Both the position numbers and the translations under genes were made by a program. A stretch of 64,000 bases of DNA, taken from assembly GCA_027451445.1 (NCBI GenBank), contig DAIDJG010000609.1, positions 1 through 64,000 on the forward strand. The letters run 5' to 3'. The stretch comes from Singulisphaera sp. Its GTDB lineage: Bacteria > Planctomycetota > Planctomycetia > Isosphaerales > Isosphaeraceae. Positions 43,188-51,959 of the stretch are shown here, piece after piece. The notes under the pieces were generated by a model. The model saw nothing but the letters and a program-made list of their open reading frames with translations. It searched no databases and was not told the origin of the DNA. Each line of letters opens with the position of its first letter. The stretch's first letter is position 1.

Positions 43188-45062
43188 TCAGCCGGTCTCG
43201 CGTGGTTCCGGTGGCTGGGAATCGACCCAGCGCTTCCACACGTTGTAGGCATTGCCGGTACCGAGGCCGGTGATGTCACCGATCTCTACCCACGTCATGT
43301 CGCGTGCGCGCATTGCTGCGATTTCCGGTGCCCATACGTCGCGCCGCGTCGGTCGACCGAGATCCAATTGGACCTCAGGTGATCCGACGTGTAGCGACCG
43401 CTGTACCACTTGCACGACGGTCTCCGGCAAGTGGTTGTCGAGCGCTGCTTGCAAGATACCGAGCGCGTCAATCCGAAATCGAAGGCGGATGTAGCCGCGT
43501 TGTTTACCCTGCGAAACGACGGCCTCGGCCGTGACCCGGCCAAGCAGTCGCCGTAACAAGTGCGCGAAGCGATCCGGCTGCTCCCTGAATGTTGGCAGCA
43601 AATTCGCCAGTTCGGCTCGGACCCACGCATCATCCGGTAGCTCGACGGTGTTTTGCAGAAGCGTCGCGGATTGGTCAATCCGGGCACGTACCGCTTCGGC
43701 CTCGACTTCGTATTCCGCGAGGCGTTGACGTATGGCCGGGCTATCTTGTCTACCGTCGGCGAGTTGATCGACGAGGTTCTTGATGCGATTCTCCAGGCGG
43801 ATCAAATGGTTGCGATCTGTCTGAATCGCGTCGGGTAACGTACCGGCTGCTTCTGTCAAAGCCTGGCGCAGGGAGGACAGAGCCTTATCGAGCCATCCCG
43901 GCCACTGCAGCAAGAGGCCCGAAAGGAAGTCGATCAGCGTCCTCTCGGCTTTGTCTATTGGTACTCTCCCAGCCATTGCGCAAAGTCCCTTGCGGTAGTT
44001 GGGACAGCCCAGGTAGCTCCGTGCCCCACTCCCCTGGACCCACAGGCGAGAGCCACAGGTACGGCAATACACGAGTCCCCCGAGCAAGCTTTTCGGGTAG
44101 ACTTCGGTATGGTGGGAGTTGGGACCTCGGCGTTTTTGACCTGGCTGGGCGCCGTACTTCTCAGCCAGCTCGCGCAACCTCTGCTGTGCCTTGGTCCACA
44201 GATCCTGGTCGATGATGCGAAGTTCGGGCCGCTCACGAATGACATGTTGCTCGGCCGGCACCGGAACCTGCTTGGTCTTGCCATCTGAGTTTCGCAAAGT
44301 GCGAGTCGTTCCCCAGGCCCACTCACCGACATACTTTCGGTTTGTGAGGATCCGACGAACCTGCTGGTGATGCCACCCGGGCACCGTTGCCTGATGACCC
44401 TTGTCCACTCCCAACCGCGTCAACTCGCGTGCGATCCAACCGATCGATTTCAAGTCAACGGCGAACCAGGCGAAGATCTGACGCACCCAGCGGGCTTGGG
44501 CCTCGCAGATTCTCACCCCCTTCTTGGGTTTCGGCCCGCGGCGAGATTCTTCGGCCCAGTTGGGGTCGAGGCAGTAGGATTCGAATCCAAACGAAAAGTC
44601 ACCGGCAGAGCCATCGTCAAGCACGCGACCAAGTTGGCCTCGGCGAACGCGTCTACCGAGTTCGCGGATTGTGGTGCTGTTGTGCAACTCCATCACCTTC
44701 ACACGGAGCTCCCAGCCCTCCTGAGTGGTGTCGATCCCTTCGCCAGTCGAGATGAACCGGCCGCCCGAGTACACGAGGTCGGTGATGAAAGAGAATGCGT
44801 TGTCCGCCCGACTGAGCCGCGATTGGTCGTCGACCGCCAGGATTCCGATTTCCTTGCGGTCGATCATCCCGCGAAGTTCATCGAAAACCGCTCGGTCGTT
44901 TTTAGTCCCCGATTCCGCACGGTCGTGCATTACACGAAACCCGCTCGCGTCAATCCCCTTGGTACCGAGTCCCTTGCGGACGTCACGCTCCTGGTCTTCA
45001 CAGCTTTCGTCACGCTGCATGTCCGATGAGAAGCGGGTATAGATCACATTTTCTCTTGTCAC
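43188..45062 (-). CDS. Large serine recombinase (site-specific integrase)
   Basis: The start is set at the GTG at 45062, with GGGAGAGTAACA upstream, because the catalytic domain begins directly after it (NVIYTRFSSDMQRDESCEDQ). The 624-residue protein has the resolvase domain (about 5-150) with the serine in RFSSD and the motif DDQSRLSR. The recombinase domain follows (about 190-290, GWIARELTRLGV). A zinc ribbon is present (CRTCGSRLWVQ, LGCPNYRKGLC). A coiled-coil part (about 390-470) and a C-terminal HTH-like end close it. Enzymes of this class integrate and excise phages and ICEs without host factors. It is the likely integrase of this island. Confidence 0.92.
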   Translation of the reverse strand: MTRENVIYTRFSSDMQRDESCEDQERDVRKGLGTKGIDASGFRVMHDRAESGTKNDRAVFDELRGMIDRKEIGILAVDDQSRLSRADNAFSFITDLVYSGGRFISTGEGIDTTQEGWELRVKVMELHNSTTIRELGRRVRRGQLGRVLDDGSAGDFSFGFESYCLDPNWAEESRRGPKPKKGVRICEAQARWVRQIFAWFAVDLKSIGWIARELTRLGVDKGHQATVPGWHHQQVRRILTNRKYVGEWAWGTTRTLRNSDGKTKQVPVPAEQHVIRERPELRIIDQDLWTKAQQRLRELAEKYGAQPGQKRRGPNSHHTEVYPKSLLGGLVYCRTCGSRLWVQGSGARSYLGCPNYRKGLCAMAGRVPIDKAERTLIDFLSGLLLQWPGWLDKALSSLRQALTEAAGTLPDAIQTDRNHLIRLENRIKNLVDQLADGRQDSPAIRQRLAEYEVEAEAVRARIDQSATLLQNTVELPDDAWVRAELANLLPTFREQPDRFAHLLRRLLGRVTAEAVVSQGKQRGYIRLRFRIDALGILQAALDNHLPETVVQVVQRSLHVGSPEVQLDLGRPTRRDVWAPEIAAMRARDMTWVEIGDITGLGTGNAYNVWKRWVDSQPPEPRETG

Positions 45063-45664
45063 TGTTACTCTCCCATACCGGCCAGGACACACTGCCCGAT
45101 CGGGAAGGCATGACTCAGTCTTCCGAAGCTCCGAGGCCGTAGAACCGAACACCAGTGAAGGTAATAGGTTCCGGCAAACTCAGCCAGAGCAAGGGGGTGA
45201 CTAACGGCTCGTTAGGAAATATCAATCGCCGGTCGCCCCGATTTAAGTTGAAGGTGGTCAATCACTTACAGAACGATAGAACGCACGGCTCCGAAGTTTG
45301 ACTACACTCTGCACACTCGTACCCGCCGTCCTAAATGCCTTCGCCTATCGCAGTTGTGAAATTGAGAGCGTACGGGCATTGCCGTGCGCTCTCTCAATAG
45401 CTAGACGCCGAAGTTAAACCACCGCTGTGCTATTTTTCACTGGTGGCCCCCACTCGCTTGCCCAAACATCGTCGGATCACCCGACTCTTAATCAGCGGGT
45501 TGTAGCTTCGACTCATGCGGGGTCATTTTAACTCCAGGATCACAAAGGACTTGTGGCGACAGATTCTCCCAGAGAATTGAAAAGAATGTCGGACTTCGGC
45601 AGAGATGACCGTCTTCAGTTAGTATGTCCGCGTTTTCGCCCCTCAAGGAGGAACCGCAGTCTTT
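45063..45664. other. Gap at the right edge of the island, with a hairpin
   Basis: About 600 bp with only weak ORFs. It contains an imperfect inverted repeat at 45361-45397 (ATTGAGAGCGTACGG with CCGTGCGCTCTCTCAAT). The base composition is lower in GC than the flanks. This is where an attachment site for the serine recombinase would be expected, but no copy at the other end was found. Confidence 0.4.
45361..45397. repeat. Imperfect inverted repeat
   Basis: Arms ATTGAGAGCG and CGCTCTCTCAAT with a 2-nt bulge and a further TACGG/CCGTG pairing near the loop. There is no T-tract, so it is not a typical terminator. Confidence 0.45.
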
Positions 45665-46120
45665 TCAGCGGGTCCGTCGCTTTGCGGCCGGGTGGCCGCG
45701 CTCTTGGCTCTGGCTTGAATCGAGGCGAAGGGCGAGGTCCTGAAGCCCTTCTTTCGGCACGTCCACGGTCAGCGGCGTTGTCTTGGGACTCGCGTATTTC
45801 GCTAGACTCGGCGAACTGCCGGCGCCGAGGGAGAGCGTCACTCGGTACCGCCCGACCATCGCGCCATCCCCGTGTGGATATGTGCGGAGTGTAAATCTTC
45901 CATCCTCGTAAAGCAGGCTGCTTGCGTCGAGTGCGCTGCCGTTCACGGAGGGACTGGCGCTGTCGGAGACGAACCAGATGCTGCCCGGGAAGACGGGCTT
46001 ACCGACGGAGTCCAGAACCTTGCCGCGGACGATGACCAGTTCAGGGCCGCGCTCAGCACACCCGCAAACGGCCAGCGTTAGAAGGCAATACATAAAAATG
46101 ACTAAAAATTTTGTATGCAT
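45665..46120 (-). CDS. Planctomycete-type lipoprotein with a beta-sandwich domain
   Basis: The start is MHTKFLVIFMYC, where a signal peptide begins; it ends in the lipobox LAVCGC. The 151-residue protein then has a carboxypeptidase-regulatory-like sandwich: VIVRGKVLDSVGKPVFPGSIWFV, the strand RFTLRTYPHGDGAMVGRYRVTLSL and LTVDVPKEG. Such proteins usually lie directly after DUF1559 genes in planctomycetes, as here (gap 152 bp). It is anchored in the outer or inner membrane. Confidence 0.75.
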   Translation of the reverse strand: MHTKFLVIFMYCLLTLAVCGCAERGPELVIVRGKVLDSVGKPVFPGSIWFVSDSASPSVNGSALDASSLLYEDGRFTLRTYPHGDGAMVGRYRVTLSLGAGSSPSLAKYASPKTTPLTVDVPKEGLQDLALRLDSSQSQERGHPAAKRRTR

Positions 46121-46272
46121 GGAGGCGTAACTCGTCCTTGCCAGGAAATCGGTTCCGAGATCCGCGTGAATGGCGATCCTCGACGTCCTCAACCGCGGGC
46201 GGCCTCGACGATCGAGACTCGCCCCGCGTTATAGCGCAGTCGACCGTTGGAATGTGGCGAGAACGGACGCGC

Positions 46273-47346
46273 TCAGTAGTCTGAAGCAGACAGGATACCC
46301 CCGTCCTTCGGCTGGATCAGCTTGCGCATGACCTGAAAATCGACGCTGTACTTGAGCGTCCGGACGGACCCGTCGGAGATGAGGAACTGAACTCCGGCTG
46401 GATCGGGCGAGCCCCAATTACCGCCGCCGCAGGAGCCACCGTCGTTGTACGGATCATAGGGTCCCGCGACGAGCTCTCTGAGACCTCGCTGGTCCATGTA
46501 CAGCTTCCCGCCGCACCGCGCGGCGCCCCCCGCGCCGCCGAGGACGATTGGCTCGTCCCAGTACCAGCTTCCCGCGGCGACCGCGTCCGGGTCGAGCGCC
46601 TTCTCGCCAACGAGAATTGAATTCGACAGCCCATCCGTGATGTCGGCGGCGCGCATGACGTTGCCGAAGGTCGAGGTGGGCGGTTCGGTCCAGTTCGGGC
46701 GGACGATCTGGTCATTGGCCGCGTAATCGGTATGGCCCCAGGGGTTGAGCCCTGCGCCGTCGTAGCTCCAGCCGGGGTAGACCGGGTCCGTTCCCGGGTT
46801 GTTCACCGCGATGGCCTGCCGTCGCCCCGGGATGTAGTAAATGGAAACTGCGGTTGCGTAACTCGCTGCGGAAAAGGGCGAGGCCGAGCTGCCGGCGTTC
46901 ACGGAGTTGTAAAGGCTGCCCTGTTCAACATAGGGTAAAAGCGCGAATGCATAAGAACCCGTCTGCTTCGTCCCGGCCTTGGCGGGGTCGCCGAAACCCC
47001 AGGGCCACGACCACGTCGGCGCGTTGGTCACGCACGTTGGCGTGTTGAGATTGGGTTTGTAATTCGTGGTGTAATCACTCATGGAAAGCCAGGGGCCGCC
47101 GCCGTTGTTGGGGAAGAAGTCCCAGGAGTCGTGATGGTTGTGCATCGCCACACCGATCTGCTTGAGATTGTTGGTCGATTGCGATCGGCGTGCCGCGCCG
47201 CGGGCCGCCTGAACGGCAGGCAAGAGCATGCCGACAAGAGCGCCGATGATCGCGATGACGACCAGTAGCTCGATCAGGGTGAACGCGCGGCGGCTCTGTG
47301 GAATTCGGCAACGATTCCCTGAATCCGTTCTGCTCAGGTTATGCAT
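46273..47346 (-). CDS. DUF1559 protein with prepilin-type N-terminus
   Basis: The start MHNLSRTD follows AGGAG at good spacing. The prepilin motif [25 protein letters not shown] gives a cleavage site after the first Arg/Ala and one hydrophobic helix. [30 protein letters not shown] is the next conserved DUF1559 block. The ending [21 protein letters not shown] is typical. The protein has 357 residues and is probably an extracellular pseudopilin or fibre subunit. These are the most numerous protein family in this phylum. Confidence 0.95.
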   Translation of the reverse strand: MHNLSRTDSGNRCRIPQSRRAFTLIELLVVIAIIGALVGMLLPAVQAARGAARRSQSTNNLKQIGVAMHNHHDSWDFFPNNGGGPWLSMSDYTTNYKPNLNTPTCVTNAPTWSWPWGFGDPAKAGTKQTGSYAFALLPYVEQGSLYNSVNAGSSASPFSAASYATAVSIYYIPGRRQAIAVNNPGTDPVYPGWSYDGAGLNPWGHTDYAANDQIVRPNWTEPPTSTFGNVMRAADITDGLSNSILVGEKALDPDAVAAGSWYWDEPIVLGGAGGAARCGGKLYMDQRGLRELVAGPYDPYNDGGSCGGGNWGSPDPAGVQFLISDGSVRTLKYSVDFQVMRKLIQPKDGGILSASDY

Positions 47347-47530
47347 CCGCATCTCCTGTTGACCATGAGGGGGAGGCTTTGAAGCCACTGGCATCCCGTC
47401 CATGACCACCGTGGTCAGCGGGCAGGCACAGCTTACGCCCTGCTTCCCCGGCGATCTGTAAGACGGGTCACACTTCCCGCGCACGGCTCAGATCGATTCG
47501 CCAGACCTCAAAGTCCGGGCAGCCCCATCG

Positions 47531-48571
47531 TCAGGGAACGATCGCACCCTGGCAGCCCGAGCCGGTCCCCGCCGTACAGCCGTAGCAATGCTGACCGGTA
47601 ACGATGTGACGGCTTCCCAGCGATCCTCCGTGGAAATCGCGGATGTGAGCCGGCAAGCCACGGGCGAGGCCGAGCTCCAGCATCTGGTTGAAGTCGCAAT
47701 CGTAGAGCCGTCCGTCCCATCCCACCGATAAAGTCGTCCGGCACATGACGCCGGCGGCGGCCGCCGGGTTGTAGGCGGCGACCAGCGTCCGCATGTAGTC
47801 GTCGTACCGCCCGGCTCGGATCAGGTCGTCCAGGAACCGGCTGATCGGCATGTTCGTGATGGTGTGCAGCCGGTTGAAAAGCACACCGTAACGAGCGGCC
47901 AGCTCCCGGTGGTAGGCGTCCTCTAGCCCGTCCTGCGACGGCGGCAGCGATGGGCCGGCCGGGTTGTACACGAGCGTCAGCATCAACTCGCTTTCCGGCT
48001 GGCCGTAGCCCACATCATTTAGCCGTCGCAGGGCCGTGACCGATTTCTCGAACACCCCGTCGCCGCGCTGCTTGTCCGTATTCGCGGGCAGGTAGCAGGG
48101 GAGCGAGGCGACGACCTCGACCCGATGTTGGGCCAGGAAGGTTGGCAGATCGTCGTATCCGGGGGCCAGCAGGATCGTCAGGTTGCAGCGGTCGATTACG
48201 TGGCGGTCCTGGGCGCGGGCCTGCGCGACCAGCCAGCGAAAGTGCGGATTCATCTCCGGCGCACCGCCCGTGACGTCGAGGACCGGGATATCGGCCTGCG
48301 CCAGTGCGTCCAGGCAAAGCTGCATGGTCTCGCGACTCATGACCTCGCGCCGTTCCGGCCCGGCGTCGACGTGGCAGTGACAGCAGGTCTGGTTGCAAAC
48401 CTTGCCAACATTCACTTGCAGTACCCGGATGCCGGCCGCCCGGAGCGGCCAGAGCCCGCTCTCGGCCAGGGACTGCGCAAAGGGGCGGTGCGGCCCCTCC
48501 GAGAGGATGCGCCGCTGGGTCGCGGGATCGGCAAGGGGGCTTCCTTCCCGTAGCAGCGTCAACGTGGTCAT
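47531..48571 (-). CDS. arsS: ArsS-like radical SAM protein (arsenosugar biosynthesis)
   Basis: AGGAGAGCGC precedes the ATG at 48571. The 346-residue protein has the radical SAM cluster motif VNVGKVCNQTCCHCHVDAGP, followed by VLDVTGGAPEMNPHF. The C-terminal Cys-rich part has GWDGRLYDCDFNQMLEL and GQHCYGCTAGTGSGC. This fits the TIGR04167 (radical SAM/Cys-rich, ArsS) family. ArsS transfers a deoxyadenosyl group to dimethylarsenite on the way to arsenosugars. The methyltransferase-like gene just upstream (31 bp) supports this. Confidence 0.88.
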   Translation of the reverse strand: MTTLTLLREGSPLADPATQRRILSEGPHRPFAQSLAESGLWPLRAAGIRVLQVNVGKVCNQTCCHCHVDAGPERREVMSRETMQLCLDALAQADIPVLDVTGGAPEMNPHFRWLVAQARAQDRHVIDRCNLTILLAPGYDDLPTFLAQHRVEVVASLPCYLPANTDKQRGDGVFEKSVTALRRLNDVGYGQPESELMLTLVYNPAGPSLPPSQDGLEDAYHRELAARYGVLFNRLHTITNMPISRFLDDLIRAGRYDDYMRTLVAAYNPAAAAGVMCRTTLSVGWDGRLYDCDFNQMLELGLARGLPAHIRDFHGGSLGSRHIVTGQHCYGCTAGTGSGCQGAIVP

Positions 48572-48602
48572 GCGCTCTCCTGTCACATTGGCCTGCCAAG
48601 AG

Positions 48603-49810
48603 CTAACAGCCCGCGCTATCGGGACCACAGCAGGAACTGGCGGGCGCCGTGGTCGCTGCATAATCCGAGCCCTTTGTCTCGCGCGGGAGCCGTCGCGCCG
48701 AGCGGCGACAGTCGAACTGGCGGGCTTCATCCAGCGCGATCGGCTCGCGCGGCTCGACCGGCTCGAAGGCCCCCGAATACGGCTCGCGCTGGAGCAGGCG
48801 GAAGGTCTTGTCGCAGACGGCCACCCGTTCGCCGCGCGGAAAGAGATGGCCGTCGTCGTCCTCGACCGTCTTGAACGGACCCCGGTAGATGAGGGCCTGG
48901 TTGCGTTCCAGGCACGGCCCCTGTTTGCCCTTGTGGGCCACGACGGTCACTGAGCGGAACTCGATCCCGTCGACGGTACGCCACGGCTCCTTCTGGCGCA
49001 TGGCGATCTCTATGCCGTGGAACCCGGCGTCTTCGAATGCCCGGAGAAACGCGTCCTCCCGATAGGCCCCGGCGATGCAGCCAGACCACAGTTGCGGGTC
49101 GCGCTGGAGCGGCTCGGGCACATCCTCATCGGCGACAATGTCACTGACGGCCACCCGGCCATCCCGCCGCAGCACCCGGTACATCTCGGCGAAGAGCGAC
49201 CGGCGGTCGGCGGGCCGCACCAGGTTCAGCACGCAGTTGGAGAGGATGCAATCGACGCTTTCATCGGGAACGAGCGGGGCCTCGTCGCGGAGCCGATCTT
49301 CGACGGACCGCACCTCCAGCCAGCCCCATTGGTCGTGGACAGGCTGACGGGCCAGTTCGTCGGCAAGCCGGTCGAGATCGAGGCGCAGGTCCTGGATCAG
49401 GCCGCAACGGAACTCCACGTTGTCATAGCCGAGGCGCTCGGCCACAGTGAGCCGGTGTCGCCGGGCAAGGGCAAGCATATCCCGATTGCAGTCCACGCCG
49501 ATGACCCGCCCTCCGGGGCCGGCGATCTGGGCGGCGTGAAGCACAGCTTGCCTCCGCCCGAGCCCAGGTCCAGGACAGTATCGCCGGGCCGGACGTACGG
49601 CGTCGGATCGCCGCAATCGTAGTCGCGCTCCAGCACTTCGGTGGGGATGGCTTCAAGATGGCGCGGATCGTAGACGGTCGGGCAGCATAACGCCGGCTCC
49701 ACTTCCCGCGCCCCGGCGCCATACCGCTGCCGGACCGCCTCCTCAGGCGGCACGAACGCCAAATCGTCCGTCAAAACCGGCGTCGCCACCGGCCTCTCAT
49801 CCTCAAGCAT
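48603..49810 (-). CDS. arsM: ArsM-like methyltransferase, apparent frameshift near 49538
   Basis: The start MLEDERPVATPVL follows AAAGGCG. A SAM-binding motif (VLDLGSGGGKLCF) breaks off at about 49538 and continues one frame away as AAQIAGPGGRVIGVDCNRDM. One missing base would restore a protein of about 402 residues. The rest is intact (DCILSNCVLNLVRPADRRSLFAEMYRVLRRDGR, then WSGCIAGAYREDAFL). The C-terminus has a Cys cluster (SSCCGPDSAGC) like those of arsenite methyltransferases. It lies next to the ArsS-like gene. Sequencing error, a mutation and programmed shifting are all possible. Confidence 0.75.
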
Positions 49811-49845
49811 GTGTATCGCCTTTCTATGCTGCTCGTCGATGCCGA

Positions 49846-50097
49846 TTATCTCCGAGAAGAGGACAGCGGAATCGCGAAGGGTCCTCTTCGGGGGACGAGG
49901 TGCGCCCGGTCCGGGGCGTATCGCTGGGCACTTTCCTGAATCTCGCGCACCGTGGGAGAGTGCCCGTACCGGTTTCCCGCAGGCCGGGGGACGGCCCTCC
50001 CCAGCAACCCTGACGAAGCCCACGCAATCGTAACGAGCAGACAGAGACCAAGGAGCACGAGTCGTCGATGCGACCGGTGCGAACTTCGTTGATTCAT
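49846..50097 (-). CDS. Small protein with one membrane helix or signal anchor
   Basis: The ATG at 50097 follows GGGAGGATTTC. The 83-residue protein has one hydrophobic helix (RRLVLLGLCLLVTIAWASSGLLG) after a basic N-terminus. A soluble, Arg/Pro-rich tail follows. It lies between the second radical SAM gene and the ArsM-like gene, in the same direction. Role unknown. Confidence 0.55.
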   Translation of the reverse strand: MNQRSSHRSHRRLVLLGLCLLVTIAWASSGLLGRAVPRPAGNRYGHSPTVREIQESAQRYAPDRAHLVPRRGPFAIPLSSSRR

Positions 50098-50196
50098 GAA
50101 ATCCTCCCTGCGCCGGGTAGACAAGAGGCTGCCGATTTTGGGCATCCCGCCTCCGAACGAACGACCGGAGGCCCGTGGACCATCCGGACGGCATGG

Positions 50197-51213
50197 CTAC
50201 TCATCGAGGATCTTGAACGGATGCACGCCAATGTGTGTCGGTGGCGCCACGGGCGCGGGTCGTCTGGGACGAAGCGCCTCGACTTCAACATCCACCATGC
50301 CTCGCTCGGTCCTGGTCCCACGCCTCAGCAACTCGGGGGCATGCTTGGCGAAGAACTCATCGCACCAGAGGCAATGGTTCCCGAGCTCGCGGCTGCGCTG
50401 AAAGCCATGCGCTTCGTTCAGGCCGAGGGACTCGCCCATCTTTTCCGGCCGGCCTTCGTTCAATGCCTGGAAGACGGGATGGCCGGCGCATCGGTCAAGG
50501 ATGGCGAGGAGCGGCTCGTCCAGCAGGCAGCCGACCGGCCGGCACGTCATCGGGCAGCACGGGTAGACGTCCGCCAACTGGACGTTGACCTCGCACCCTT
50601 CGCCGCCGTAGTCGAGGAAGTTCCTGGCTCCGCTCCACATCCGGCAGAATCCGTGCTCGGGGCCGGCCGACGAGAGGCGGTTTTGCCGTGCACGTCCGCG
50701 CGGCCAGAGCGGCCCAATCCACTGTTCTTCGGTCGCCCCCCAGAAGCCGAACGTCTGACGGCTGGCGTCGTCCGCGGAGCCTGTCGCCGGGAGCATGCCG
50801 CGCGACTCGAAAAGCCGGGTCAAGGCATCACGGCGCTCCAGCGTGCCCTTGGGGTGAAACGGGTCCATACTCGAGACGTCTACGCGGCGGACGTGATGGG
50901 CGAGCAACCGGTCGAGAGTCGGGCCATCGAGCAGGTCGCCATTGGTCTGGACCCAGACTGGCGTTCCGCCGAGATAGCGGTCGTGGATTCGCCGCAGCGT
51001 GTGAAAGAGCAGCTCGGGCCAGGCGAGGACCTCTCCCCCCGACAGGATGATCCTGCCGACCGCCACCTCATCCAGGTCAGGAAAGTGCGCGATGCATCGC
51101 GAGACGTCGTCGTCGCCCAGTCCGGGCGCACCGGGCTCGGAGTCGTTATAACAATGCGGGCACCGCTGGTTGCAATCGCGCGAAACGACCCAGTAGATCG
51201 AATCCATCACCAT
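50197..51213 (-). CDS. Radical SAM protein of the arsenosugar-type cluster
   Basis: The 338-residue protein opens with IYWVVSRDCNQRCPHCYND, the CxxxCxxC cluster site, followed by GRIILSGGEVLAWPELL. The C-terminal part has more Cys residues (VYPCCPMTCRPVGCLL, NHCLWCDEFF) that could hold auxiliary clusters, as in SPASM proteins. It heads a leftward run that includes the ArsM- and ArsS-like genes. A Crp-type palindrome lies about 120 bp upstream of its start. Confidence 0.8.
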   Translation of the reverse strand: MVMDSIYWVVSRDCNQRCPHCYNDSEPGAPGLGDDDVSRCIAHFPDLDEVAVGRIILSGGEVLAWPELLFHTLRRIHDRYLGGTPVWVQTNGDLLDGPTLDRLLAHHVRRVDVSSMDPFHPKGTLERRDALTRLFESRGMLPATGSADDASRQTFGFWGATEEQWIGPLWPRGRARQNRLSSAGPEHGFCRMWSGARNFLDYGGEGCEVNVQLADVYPCCPMTCRPVGCLLDEPLLAILDRCAGHPVFQALNEGRPEKMGESLGLNEAHGFQRSRELGNHCLWCDEFFAKHAPELLRRGTRTERGMVDVEVEALRPRRPAPVAPPTHIGVHPFKILDE

Positions 51214-51334
51214 CTCCTCCGCCGGGCCGGTACGTTAAAGTCCGGCGTCGCTGAAAGCCAAGGACTGCACGCGCAACCTTCCCCCACCGGCGCCGGTTGT
51301 GAAACGTAGTTTATTCTCCCGCCGATCGTGCTTC

Positions 51335-51350
51335 TGTGAGCCGACTCACA
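51335..51350. promoter_or_regulatory. Perfect Crp-type site
   Basis: TGTGAGCCGACTCACA, an exact TGTGA-N6-TCACA palindrome. It lies between the radical SAM gene (start 51213, minus) and a lipoprotein gene (start 51430, plus). Confidence 0.7.
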
Positions 51351-51429
51351 GACCGGTGGGGTCATTCGGGGGTAGATTTCCAATCCGGGTATGGGTATCG
51401 GCATCTTCGTTCAGCGAGGAAGAACCCCG

Positions 51430-51612
51430 ATGATATTCGATCGTGTTCAGTCGGCCGGCCTGATCTTTGTTGGAATTCTAACGATTCAAGGCTGCTCTGG
51501 CGGTCCGGAACCGCCTTCGCCAGCATCCTCCCCGACCCAGGGACCAGCGGCCGCGAAGCCGGGCGAAGGATCAGGAATCGCCACCCCGTCGACGCCGTCG
51601 AAGGGAAGTTGA
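51430..51612 (+). CDS. Small lipoprotein
   Basis: GCGAGGAAGAACC precedes the ATG. The 60-residue protein has a signal peptide ending in the lipobox LTIQGC, then a Pro/Ser/Gly-rich disordered tail (PEPPSPASSPTQGPAAAKPG). It has no recognisable domain. It may share the palindromic regulatory site with the divergent gene. Confidence 0.65.
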   Translation: MIFDRVQSAGLIFVGILTIQGCSGGPEPPSPASSPTQGPAAAKPGEGSGIATPSTPSKGS

Positions 51613-51764
51613 AGCCGTCCAGACCGGCTGACGGCTTGCCCGGTGTGAGCGGGATCACGGAGCCTGGGCCGGTTCCAGGACGATTGAGGACAGGAAGCCT
51701 GGCACGTCCCGCAATGGCCGTCGGGGCGCGGGACCATCCCTCAGGGAGTGAGGAGGATTCAGCC

Positions 51765-51959
51765 ATGAAGCCGTTTCGCCTGTTCGTCGTAACGATCGCC
51801 CTCGCAGGACTGTCGCAGGGCTGCCACAGGATGGAGCCGCGCCGGCCCATCATGCGGCGATCCGCCGGTGACGGTGCGACGGTTACCCCGACGCCGATGA
51901 CCGCGCCGTCGGAAGGCTCGGGAACGATGGGGGGTTACCATCCCTCGGAAGGGAGCTGA
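51765..51959 (+). CDS. Small lipoprotein
   Basis: AGGAGGATTCAGCC precedes the ATG. The 64-residue protein has a signal peptide ending LAGLSQGC, then a Pro/Thr/Gly-rich tail ending SGTMGGYHPSEGS. It resembles the lipoprotein at 51430 in build. Its 3' end overlaps the end of the converging membrane transferase gene by 25 bp. Confidence 0.65.
   Translation: MKPFRLFVVTIALAGLSQGCHRMEPRRPIMRRSAGDGATVTPTPMTAPSEGSGTMGGYHPSEGS

Noticed and set aside
45361-45397. Hairpin as the attachment site of the serine recombinase
   Set aside because: No second copy or core repeat was found at the other side of the island, so the claim would be a guess.
49530-49545. Programmed frameshift in the ArsM-like gene
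   Set aside because: No clear slippery heptamer or stimulatory hairpin at the join, and it falls within the SAM-binding loop; error or mutation is more likely.
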